64,000 nucleotides of DNA from Chromatiaceae bacterium. Lineage in GTDB: Bacteria; Pseudomonadota; Gammaproteobacteria; Chromatiales; Chromatiaceae. The position numbers and the translations under genes were made by a program. The DNA lies in NCBI GenBank assembly GCA_024235255.1, contig JACKMT010000004.1, forward strand, positions 372,001-436,000. Direction: 5' to 3'. How positions within the stretch are numbered: the stretch's first letter is position 1; the number at the start of each line of letters is the position of its first letter. Under the pieces are notes generated by a model. It was not told where the DNA came from and searched no databases. It saw only the letters and a list, made by a program, of their open reading frames with translations. Of the stretch, positions 8,436 to 16,575 are shown in pieces.

Positions 8436-11400
8436 ATGCCCGGCAAATCAGACGATACGAAACAGCCAGTTGCAGAGGTTGTACTGCGCATGCGCGGTGC
8501 GCCGGAACCGATTCCCGCCAGTTCAGGTATCCACGTAGACGCAGCGCAGAATCTCATTTCAGTTGCGGTTAAAGCGGAATTCCGTCCCGGTGCGGCACGC
8601 GCAATAGCGGCGCAGGAGACACTGGCGCTTGGTGACGGCGATCTGATCGAGATCGAATTCGAAGACAACATCACCGTCTGGATGACCGCAGAGGAGTATC
8701 GCGCACGATTTGCCAGTGGGGCGAGCCGTGATGGTTCAGCCGACAGCGCGCTGCCAGTGCCGGAGATGCTCAACGTGCTGCCGCAAGGGATGCAGGCACG
8801 CGGTCCGATCGGTTGGGTAGTCAAGTCACTGAAAGTGATCGGGATCGATCTGCACGGCCTGACCGCAGCCAAGCTTGCACGCAAGGTTGAAGATAAGGTG
8901 CAAGGGGATCGCCGGCCCGGACCGGGATTTTACCGCTGCCGCCTTGAGACTAATGCCTTCGGTCTGCAAAAGCTGGGCCGGGAGAATTTCGCAGGGGAGC
9001 GGATATTGCTGTTGCTGCACGGCACCGCGTCCAGCACCTGGGGCAGTTTTGGCGATCTCTGGTCCGAAGCAAGGCGCGGTGAGTTGAATCAGATCCGTCA
9101 ATACTACCAAGGCAATGTCTACGCCTTCGAACACCGCACATTGAGCGAGAGTCCGATAGAGAATGCCAGGGATCTGGTCGATCTCCTGGCTGTTTTTCCG
9201 CAAGGTGTCACCGTCGACCTGGTCTCCCACTCGCGCGGCGGACTGGTTGGCGAACTACTTTGCCGCGTGGCAACCATAGCACGGGAAAACAACAGCCCAG
9301 GCCAAATCGGCAGTGCCTTTGATGAGCAGGATTTTGCCCTTTTCGGGGATGCCCCGGAACATGCGCAGAACCGGGCGGCGCTGCAGGTGCTGGCGGCCCG
9401 GCTGGAGCAGGCGCAGTTCCGCATCGGGCGGTTTGTCCGCGTTGCCTGCCCGGCGCTGGGAACCACGCTGGCATCGCGCAAGCTGGACCGCTGGCTCTCG
9501 GTGGTCGGGTCCGTAGCCAAAGCTGCGGGTCTGCACACCCCGGTGGGCGAGGCGTTCAAGGATATCGGCGAGTTCGTTGCCGCAGTGGTGCAGGAGCGTA
9601 CCGATCCGAAATCGCTGCCGGGTCTGGAGGCGATGATGCCGGACTCGCCCGTGGTGCGGTTGGTTAATTGGCGCGGCGTGCGCGTGGCCGGCGAACTGAC
9701 CGTGATTGCCGGCGATATCGAGCCGGACGCCTGGTGGGCCAGACTGCTAATCTGGGCCAGCGACCGATTCTACGAGGGCGATCACGACCTGGTGGTGAAC
9801 ACGCAGTCGATGTACGGCGGCGCCGGACGCGAGGAGGGCAAGGCGCTGCTCAGCCCGCACAAAGGGCCGAACGTCAATCACTTCACCTATTTCGGCAACC
9901 GTGACAGTGCCGCCAATCTGGTGCGGGTGCTGACGCGCCGGCCGGAGGCAGCTGCCGGTTTGGACCGGCTGTTCGAGCCGACGGTGGATATTGCGCGTGA
10001 GCTCGCACGCAGCGCCGGTGCTGGTCCGAGGCCGGTGGCATTCGTATTGCCGGGCATCATGGGCAGCGAACTGGAGGTCAACGGAAACCGGGTCTGGGTC
10101 GATCTGTTCGGGCTCACGCTGGGCGAGTTCACGAAATTGAATATCACCGCTCGCGGCGTGAATCCGACCAACGCCTACGCGCGCTTCTACGGCGAGTTGA
10201 TCAAGTTCCTGGGCGGATCGCACAAAGTGGTGGAGTTTGCCTTTGACTGGCGTCTGCCGATTGAGCAGGAGGCGGACCGGCTGGCCTTGCGGGTGAAGAC
10301 CGAACTGCACGAGGCGCAGGCGAACAATCAGCCGGTGCGGATTCTGGCGCACTCGATGGGTGGGTTGGTCGCTCGTGCGATGATTGCACGGCACAAGGAG
10401 CTGTGGAGCGATATGTGCAGGCATAGCGGGGCCCGCCTGGTGATGCTGGGCACCCCCAACGGCGGTTCGCACTCGATCACCGAGCTGTTGGTAGCGCGTT
10501 CCAAAACCCTGGGTATGCTGGCGCTGCTCGACCTTGGCCACAACGAGCAGGAGCTGCTCGAGGTGATTTCGCGTTTTCCGGGTGCGTTGGCAATGCTGCC
10601 GAAAGATGCGCGGGAGGACTATTTTTCAGCCGAAGTGTGGCGTAGGTATCATCAACAGGACGGCAAGGGATGGGTCTTGCCGACTGCCGCAGATCTGGAG
10701 GCAGCGCGAAAATTCAGGACGCTGATGGATAGCGCTCCGGTTGACCCGGAGCGCATGTGCTACGTGGCCGGTTCGGCGGACCAGACGCTGGCGGAGATGG
10801 TCTATGATGCAGCTGCCGGGAAGATCCGGTTCAACGCAACCACCCGCGGCGACGGGCGCGTCACCTGGGAGAGCGGTATTCCGCCAGGGGTGCCGACCTG
10901 GTATCTGGATGTTGAACATGGCGATCTGAGCGCCCATCCGCCGGCGTTTCCGGCGTTTCTGGATCTGTTGGAGAGCGGCCACACGTCAAGATTGCCGCAG
11001 ACAGCGCCGATCGCCCGGGCGGCGGAAGCGCTGTTTCCCGGCGGAGAACGCGAGCTTGACCTCTACCCGGATGAACGTACGCTGGGTGCCGCAATCATGG
11101 GCGCCGGAGCGCGCAAACATCGCAAGTCGGCCCGGGCCGAACCTCTGGTCAAGGTCCGTGTCGTTCAGGGAGATCTCACCTATGCCCGCTACCCGGTGGC
11201 GGTGGGGCACTATGTCGGCGATCCCATCATGAGTGCCGAGCGTGCGCTCGACGAGGCGGTGGACGGGGAGATGAAGCGGCGCCACATGCTGGGTATCTAT
11301 CCCGGACCGCTCGAAACCTGCGCGATATTTCCGAATCCACGGTTGAAAACACAGTCACATGCAGAACCCGCCGCCGCGATTGTCATGGGACTGGGGCAGG

Positions 11401-13919
11401 CAGGAGAGTTGACCGGGGCCGGGCTGAGCGCCACCTTTACACGGGCGCTGCTGGAGTATGCGCTCGGCCACGCACACGCCATCCCCGTACGAGGGCACGA
11501 GAGTGCCGAAATGCTGGGCATATGTGCACTGCTGGTGGGCAGCGCTGCCGGCGGCATCAGCGTAACGGAATCGGTGAATGCGCTGATCAGGGGATTGCTG
11601 CAGGCCAATACCGTGCTGTCGGAGAAGAACCAGCCGCAACGTTTCACCCGCTTCGAGATTATCGAGATTTACGAGGATCAGGCGATACTGGCGGTGCGTG
11701 CGCTGCGGCGTCTCCAGCGCGACTCCTCCGTCGCCGGCAAACTGGATCTCTCCGAAGCCGGGACATTGAAGGTCGAGCGCGGCGGCCGCCGCAGGATCAC
11801 CTTCGACGATCCGCCGGGTTGGTGGGACAGGATCCAGATCCTGGCCGACGGAACGGATCGGCGAACGACAGCGCTGCGTTTCCTCACACTGACGCGACGG
11901 GCCCGCAATGAACTGCGCACGGTGGCTACCCAGGCCGCGCTGGTTGATGCCATGATTGACGCTTCTATACGCTCCACCCACTACGACGCCAATCTGGCGC
12001 GTGCGCTGTATGAGCGTCTGGTGCCCAACGAAGTCAAGGACCAGGTCTCCCAACGCGACAATCTGATGTTATTGCTGGACGAGACGGCGGCCGGATATCC
12101 CTGGGAGCTGATGGATGATGCTTTCGCATCGAGTGCCAGACCCCTGTCAGTGGAGCACGGCGTGCTGCGGCAACTGGCAACCAGCATCATGCGTGAACGG
12201 CCGATTCTGGTGGGTGATGCGCGGGCACTGGTGGTCGGTGATCCGGTCAGTGATTTCCCCGAACTCCTCGGTGCGCAGGCGGAGGCGCGCGAGGTGTGCG
12301 GCAGACTGGAGAGCAACGGTTTCGAGGTGCATAAATGCCTGAGATCGAGTGCCGGAGAGGTGGTGCAGCAGCTCTACGCCAGGGTCTACAAGGTGCTGCA
12401 TCTGGCCGGCCACGGCGTTTACAACTATCTGCCGGATGAGGAGACCCGCTGTGAGGAGTGCGGTCAGGGGTTGAGCGTGTCGGAGCTCGAAGCGCGGGAG
12501 CGGAGTGCTGCAGCGGTCACCGGTATGGTGCTCGGCGACGGACTGTTTCTGACGCCGGCGGAGGTGAAGCAGATGCGGCAGGTGCCGGAGCTGGTCTTCA
12601 TCAACTGCTGCCATCTCGGCCGGATCGAAGCCGGTCGCACACCGGCCCGGTTCAATCTGCTGGCGGCAAATCTCGCTACCGAGTTCATACGCATGGGCGT
12701 GCGCGCGGTAGTGGCAGCAGGTTGGGCCGTGGACGACGGGGCGGCCAAGATATTCGCCGGCCGTTTTTATCAATCGCTGTTGGATGGCGACACCTTCGGC
12801 ATTGCCGTCAGGGAGGCGCGCGAGGCTGCCTACCAGGCCAGACCGGGAACCAATACCTGGGGGGCTTATCAATGTTACGGCGATCCGGACTTCACGCTGG
12901 TGACCGGCTTGACTTCCGGCCGCCGTGCAGCAAAGACGCTCCATTTTGCCAGCAGGAACGAACTGGTCAATGCGATCGAAAACATCGAAGCAACGCTGAA
13001 AGACAAAGGGGGGCGCGACGTATCAGGGGAGCTTGAACGGTTGTCAGACTATGAAAAGTATGCCCTGGATAAGAGTTGGTGCGACTCCGGCGGCGGCCGG
13101 GTCGGGCTCGCATTGGCAAGAGCTTACAGTGAGGCGGAGGCGTTCGATCAAGCGGTGTTCCACTTCGACGCCGCGCAGCGCGGCGCAGCTGCTGCGATGA
13201 CGCTGAGGGATCAGGAGCAGTTGCCCAATCTGCGTGCCAGAGCGGCGCTGGAGTGCTGGCGTCAGGGCAAGGCCGCTGTGGCTCAGATCGATCAATCCAT
13301 TGCCGAGATCAGGGAGTTGTTGCGAGCCAGCGAAACCGCGGAGCGTTATGCGCTGCTGGGCAGTGCCTGGCGCCGACGGGCGTGGATTTCACGCGCTCCC
13401 GCCGCTTATCTGGGCAATATGCGGGATGCGTATGCCAAAGCTTACGCACTGGCGCAGCAGGACTCCGACGCAGCGGTTTATCCGCTGCTTAATGTGGTGG
13501 TCGCGGGGCTGATTATGCAGTGGTATCCGGCGACTGCGGACGGAGCGCCAGAAATGGATGAGTTGCGCGGGCAACTAAAAACAGCGCGCGGACTGCTTCC
13601 AGAGGAGGGGAGTGAGGCGCAAGAGAAGAGGGATACATGGGATCCCTGGCTTGCATCGATGGCCATCGACGGTCAGTTGATGACAGCGTTGATCGCAGGA
13701 GACTTCGCTGCGCAGCAGGCTGAGATCGTTGACAAATACCGGGAATTCAGCCGTCGAGCAAGCCCGCGGGAGTTTGCCTCGGTGCTGGACAATTTGGAGT
13801 TCCTGTACACACTGGCGGCTGGTGCGGAAAACACGGAGAGTCTTGTGGTGGCAGGCTGCTTGCGCACATTGATGAGGGAATTGGACGAGAAAAAAGCGAA
13901 CCACAAACCCCCGGGTTAA
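8436..13919 (+). CDS. giant CHAT-domain protein with two alpha/beta-hydrolase regions
   Basis: A 1827-residue cytoplasmic-looking protein with no signal peptide. Region 1 (about 185-480) is an alpha/beta hydrolase with an LLLLHGT strand-turn and a nucleophile motif SHSRGG (S266). Region 2 (about 530-840) is LCAT/PGAP1-like, with LPGIMGSELE (538-547), AHSMGG (S640) and LGTPNGGSHS (671-680). Residues about 880-1065 form a separate domain (KVRVVQGDLTYARYPVAVGH, VMGLGQAGELTGAGL) loosely resembling the N-terminal domain of leucyl aminopeptidases. A CHAT caspase-like domain covers about 1150-1495, with PWELMDD, catalytic H1326 in HLAGHG and C1392 in INCCHLG, plus a CEEC pair in an insert (1339-1342). 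The tail (about 1500-1815) is helical and TPR-like. AAGGGAG precedes the ATG. A self-processing or immune-type protease coupled to lipase activity is inference; substrates are unknown. Confidence 0.9.
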   Translation: MPGKSDDTKQPVAEVVLRMRGAPEPIPASSGIHVDAAQNLISVAVKAEFRPGAARAIAAQETLALGDGDLIEIEFEDNITVWMTAEEYRARFASGASRDGSADSALPVPEMLNVLPQGMQARGPIGWVVKSLKVIGIDLHGLTAAKLARKVEDKVQGDRRPGPGFYRCRLETNAFGLQKLGRENFAGERILLLLHGTASSTWGSFGDLWSEARRGELNQIRQYYQGNVYAFEHRTLSESPIENARDLVDLLAVFPQGVTVDLVSHSRGGLVGELLCRVATIARENNSPGQIGSAFDEQDFALFGDAPEHAQNRAALQVLAARLEQAQFRIGRFVRVACPALGTTLASRKLDRWLSVVGSVAKAAGLHTPVGEAFKDIGEFVAAVVQERTDPKSLPGLEAMMPDSPVVRLVNWRGVRVAGELTVIAGDIEPDAWWARLLIWASDRFYEGDHDLVVNTQSMYGGAGREEGKALLSPHKGPNVNHFTYFGNRDSAANLVRVLTRRPEAAAGLDRLFEPTVDIARELARSAGAGPRPVAFVLPGIMGSELEVNGNRVWVDLFGLTLGEFTKLNITARGVNPTNAYARFYGELIKFLGGSHKVVEFAFDWRLPIEQEADRLALRVKTELHEAQANNQPVRILAHSMGGLVARAMIARHKELWSDMCRHSGARLVMLGTPNGGSHSITELLVARSKTLGMLALLDLGHNEQELLEVISRFPGALAMLPKDAREDYFSAEVWRRYHQQDGKGWVLPTAADLEAARKFRTLMDSAPVDPERMCYVAGSADQTLAEMVYDAAAGKIRFNATTRGDGRVTWESGIPPGVPTWYLDVEHGDLSAHPPAFPAFLDLLESGHTSRLPQTAPIARAAEALFPGGERELDLYPDERTLGAAIMGAGARKHRKSARAEPLVKVRVVQGDLTYARYPVAVGHYVGDPIMSAERALDEAVDGEMKRRHMLGIYPGPLETCAIFPNPRLKTQSHAEPAAAIVMGLGQAGELTGAGLSATFTRALLEYALGHAHAIPVRGHESAEMLGICALLVGSAAGGISVTESVNALIRGLLQANTVLSEKNQPQRFTRFEIIEIYEDQAILAVRALRRLQRDSSVAGKLDLSEAGTLKVERGGRRRITFDDPPGWWDRIQILADGTDRRTTALRFLTLTRRARNELRTVATQAALVDAMIDASIRSTHYDANLARALYERLVPNEVKDQVSQRDNLMLLLDETAAGYPWELMDDAFASSARPLSVEHGVLRQLATSIMRERPILVGDARALVVGDPVSDFPELLGAQAEAREVCGRLESNGFEVHKCLRSSAGEVVQQLYARVYKVLHLAGHGVYNYLPDEETRCEECGQGLSVSELEARERSAAAVTGMVLGDGLFLTPAEVKQMRQVPELVFINCCHLGRIEAGRTPARFNLLAANLATEFIRMGVRAVVAAGWAVDDGAAKIFAGRFYQSLLDGDTFGIAVREAREAAYQARPGTNTWGAYQCYGDPDFTLVTGLTSGRRAAKTLHFASRNELVNAIENIEATLKDKGGRDVSGELERLSDYEKYALDKSWCDSGGGRVGLALARAYSEAEAFDQAVFHFDAAQRGAAAAMTLRDQEQLPNLRARAALECWRQGKAAVAQIDQSIAEIRELLRASETAERYALLGSAWRRRAWISRAPAAYLGNMRDAYAKAYALAQQDSDAAVYPLLNVVVAGLIMQWYPATADGAPEMDELRGQLKTARGLLPEEGSEAQEKRDTWDPWLASMAIDGQLMTALIAGDFAAQQAEIVDKYREFSRRASPREFASVLDNLEFLYTLAAGAENTESLVVAGCLRTLMRELDEKKANHKPPG

Positions 13920-14830
13920 CCCGATTTGAAACCGATCATATCGACCAGCGTTCGATTGACCGGTGTGTCGATTCTGTGCCTCTCTCCAAGCCGGACCACC
14001 GCGCCATTGATGAAGTCGATTTCGGTCGCTTTCCCGTTGCGGATGTCCTGCAGCATGGATGAGTTGTGGCCCGCCGTGGCGGGCAACTGCACCGATCTGA
14101 GATAGCCGAGATACTCCCGTGCTGTACCCCAAGGAAGTGCGATTCCTTCGGCGCTGCATACCGCCCAGGCTTCGCCGATGAGTTGCTCGATAACGGACCA
14201 GGCATGCGGCCTTGCGAGTGCGCCGTAAGGCACATCCAGTATCGCTCCCAGCGGGTTGAGTGCGCAGTTGTACAGCGTCTTGGCCCACAGGTTGGAGCGA
14301 ATGGCGCTGCTTCCCTCGACATGGAGTCCCGCCTGCCGGAACAGGTCTACCAGACGCTGAACCGTGTCGTCGGATCCGTCCGGAAAACGGCCGAGCCGTA
14401 TCGGACCCGCTTCCACGGTAACCCGGACATCGGCGTCCCCCTGCCATTCGAACCCGGTGATGATGGTGCCGCCGATCACACGGTCGCTGTATTCGGCGAT
14501 GATCTCTTCGTTGCCGATGCCGTTCTGCATGCTGACCACATCGGCATCCACGAACAGGGATCTGTACTCGTTGCAGAGTTGCCGAGTCTGCAGGGACTTG
14601 GCGGTGATCAGGCAATAATCGAACGATTGGTCAGCGGGCGTTTCTGCCGATGCATTAAAGTGAAAGTTGCCGTCGCCCCATAGCCCGCGCATGCGGAATC
14701 CCGATCGGCTGATGGCATCGGCATGCCTGCGGCGGCAGAGCGCGTAAATTTCGCAAAAAGGCGAGAGGCGGGCAGCAAGACTCAATCCGACGGCGCCGGC
14801 GCCAAGAATAAGCAATTTCATGGTCGTCAT
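13916..14830 (-). CDS. panE: ketopantoate reductase family protein (PanE/ApbA-like)
   Basis: NADPH-dependent reductase family that makes pantoate for coenzyme A synthesis. The N-terminal Rossmann motif is ILGAGAVGLSLAARL, followed by QNGIGNEE in the middle and the family's conserved SSAIRSNLWAKTLYNCALNP helix, which carries catalytic lysine and asparagine residues. The start at 14830 is preferred because AGCAGG lies 4 bases upstream; a second ATG follows three codons later. The stop codon overlaps the convergent stop of the CHAT gene (13916-13919). Several paralogues of PanE act on other 2-oxo acids, so the exact substrate is not certain. About 304 residues is normal for the family. Confidence 0.85.
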   Translation of the reverse strand: MTTMKLLILGAGAVGLSLAARLSPFCEIYALCRRRHADAISRSGFRMRGLWGDGNFHFNASAETPADQSFDYCLITAKSLQTRQLCNEYRSLFVDADVVSMQNGIGNEEIIAEYSDRVIGGTIITGFEWQGDADVRVTVEAGPIRLGRFPDGSDDTVQRLVDLFRQAGLHVEGSSAIRSNLWAKTLYNCALNPLGAILDVPYGALARPHAWSVIEQLIGEAWAVCSAEGIALPWGTAREYLGYLRSVQLPATAGHNSSMLQDIRNGKATEIDFINGAVVRLGERHRIDTPVNRTLVDMIGFKSG

Positions 14831-15289
14831 TATACCTGCTTGGCGCTGCCGTTTTGATACGGAAATACCCCGCCGCTTAAACACCATGGAGTTGCTAAAG
14901 GCGAGCAGTGCAGCTCTCCCCTTTGGTCGTTAGCGGGATATGACGCTTCGCTGACGATTTACCTTAAATCCACTACGGCCTAAAAACAGTGCTGTGGGGG
15001 AAGCATACTAGAACGAAGTGATCTTCACGGGAGCGCTTGACCTCGAGGCGCGCCGACAGCGAACATTCTGTTCAGGTGTCAGTTTTTTTTACGTAGTGAT
15101 ACTAACTATCAGCTAACTAACGGAGAAAAAATAAAAAAATACTTTGGTGTGCTATTTGCATGCTAGTTTTGATTAATGTTACGTATGATCCATTGCCGAA
15201 CCAGCACAAGGTTCCAGGCTAACCGCAATTTTGCAATGGCAAAAGCGGCAATCAGGTTGGTTGCTTGCCAATGAGGGGAGATAGTAAGC
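14831..15289. other. intergenic region, no gene seen
   Basis: This stretch becomes clearly A/T-rich around 15080-15180 compared with its neighbours, which fits a promoter region for the small zinc-ribbon gene downstream. I see no RNA gene, repeat or clear consensus promoter. Confidence 0.4.
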
Positions 15290-15490
15290 GTGTTTCAAGG
15301 CTTTTCTGAAAATGGACTGGTGTGCCCCAGTTGTGGTTCGAGCGACAGTGACCGGATTGCGAGAGGTTTTTTCGGCAAGCTTTTTCTGAGAAAGCGTAGA
15401 TTTGTTTGCCGGAAATGCAGAACAAAATATTTCGTAGGAAAAGGCAGCAATTCATCGCCTCAGAATCGCTCATCCGATAGCCTGACTTAA
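15290..15490 (+). CDS. small zinc-ribbon protein
   Basis: A 66-residue peptide with two CxxC knuckles, CPSCGS (residues 12-17) and CRKCRT (about 40-45), separated by a basic stretch (RGFFGKLFLRKRRF). This is the layout of a single zinc ribbon that may bind nucleic acid or protein. The start is a GTG at 15290, with GGGGAG about 11 bases upstream. The C-terminus is serine-rich and probably disordered. No family name is recognised, and it has no close operon partner. Confidence 0.6.
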   Translation: MFQGFSENGLVCPSCGSSDSDRIARGFFGKLFLRKRRFVCRKCRTKYFVGKGSNSSPQNRSSDSLT

Positions 15491-15710
15491 GGCTGTTTAA
15501 AGTCTCGCATCTGCGAACGGCATATCCTCCGACCTTAGCCGGACGAGTGGTAGTGACCGGCTGGTTCCCGACGCCGCCGTTTTTTGGCCGGAGGCGAATC
15601 CACCGGCCGCTAACCGCAACCGCGTATTTCCGCGTAACCCGCATGCTGATAGAATTTTCGGACTACCGGCATAACCCTCCAGATGGCCGGGCAGACATGG
15701 GACCCGGGAT

Positions 15711-16046
15711 ATGCCTGTTGAAGCGAAACGCCACATATTTCTCTGCGCCACGCCGACCAAGCCGAAGTGCCACGGGAATGATATGGGCGCGCGCTGCTGG
15801 CAATACCTGAAACAGCGCCTGTCGGAACTGGGCTATGCGATACCTCAGAAAGGCATAGACAGAAGTAAAGTGGACTGTCTGCGCGTCTGCCATAACGGAC
15901 CGGTGGCGCTGGTCTACCCGGAAGGGGTTTACTACCAGGAGCTGACGCCGGAGAAGCTGGAGCGGATCATTCAGGAGCACCTGATCGGCGGCAGGGTGGT
16001 GGAGGAGTATCTCCACCAAAGCCCTTATCGCCTGCTCAGAGAGTGA
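15711..16046 (+). CDS. thioredoxin-fold [2Fe-2S] ferredoxin
   Basis: A 111-residue electron carrier of the Azotobacter/Aquifex-type thioredoxin-like ferredoxins. It opens with HIFLCATPTKPKCH and has DCLRVCHNGPVALVYPEGVY in the middle. Cysteines are at 12, 20, 29, 56 and 60; C56 and C60 with two N-terminal cysteines fit the family's cluster ligands. The C-terminal helix ending in VEEYLHQSPY is also family-typical. It lies just before a convergent bacteriohemerythrin gene. Related ferredoxins are often found in diazotrophs, but the partner enzyme here is not evident. Confidence 0.88.
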   Translation: MPVEAKRHIFLCATPTKPKCHGNDMGARCWQYLKQRLSELGYAIPQKGIDRSKVDCLRVCHNGPVALVYPEGVYYQELTPEKLERIIQEHLIGGRVVEEYLHQSPYRLLRE

Positions 16047-16124
16047 TGGGTTGTGGTGCTGCGGTAAATTCATTGCCGTTTCGGGAGGCAGGGTTTTGCC
16101 GGTCGCTGGCCAAAACGACGATGA

Positions 16125-16556
16125 TTACTGCTCCTGCTTTTGATGAATCAGCCGAGCCAGCGCCATGTCGGTGTTCAGCACATGGTCGTTAATCCAGCCG
16201 GTCAGAAAAACCAGCAGCTCCTCTTGGTCGATGTACTCCCGCTTCAGCAGCTTCTCCTGTAGCGAGACGATTCGCCGAGCAAACTGTCGATGCTGCGCGA
16301 TATGCTCCCCGATTTCGGCTTTTTCCTCTTCCGTACAGGCATACTCCTGCATCAACAACTCTTCGGTGTTGAAGTGATAGATCGAGTAGCTGAGCAATTC
16401 CCGGACAATGGAACGGGTGCTGATGGAGGAGAGGTTCTTCTCCAAGGCATTATTGACATCGTTGCATAGGTTTAACAGGTTCCGGTGCTGCCGATCTATC
16501 TCCTCGATCCCGGTGACAGCAGATTCGTTGAGAATCGATATTTGGTAATCTTTCAT
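16125..16556 (-). CDS. bacteriohemerythrin
   Basis: Non-heme di-iron oxygen-binding protein of 143 residues. The expected metal ligands are all visible: H24 in DRQH, H61 and E65 in HFNTEE, H85 and H89 in HIAQH, and H125 and D130 in NDHVLNTD. Single-domain hemerythrins store, deliver or sense oxygen or scavenge nitric oxide. The gene lies 19 bases downstream of the GGDEF-EAL gene on the same strand and begins with AGGATT just before the ATG, so the two are probably cotranscribed. This pairing suggests that oxygen handling and cyclic-di-GMP signalling are linked, which is inference from context. Confidence 0.94.
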   Translation of the reverse strand: MKDYQISILNESAVTGIEEIDRQHRNLLNLCNDVNNALEKNLSSISTRSIVRELLSYSIYHFNTEELLMQEYACTEEEKAEIGEHIAQHRQFARRIVSLQEKLLKREYIDQEELLVFLTGWINDHVLNTDMALARLIHQKQEQ

Positions 16557-16575
16557 AATCCTTTTTTTCTATTTT

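Noticed and set aside
8436..13919. Multi-gene defence island around the CHAT-hydrolase gene
   Set aside because: Neighbours are a lipid methyltransferase and a ketopantoate reductase; no nuclease, reverse transcriptase, NTPase or integrase gene was found beside it.
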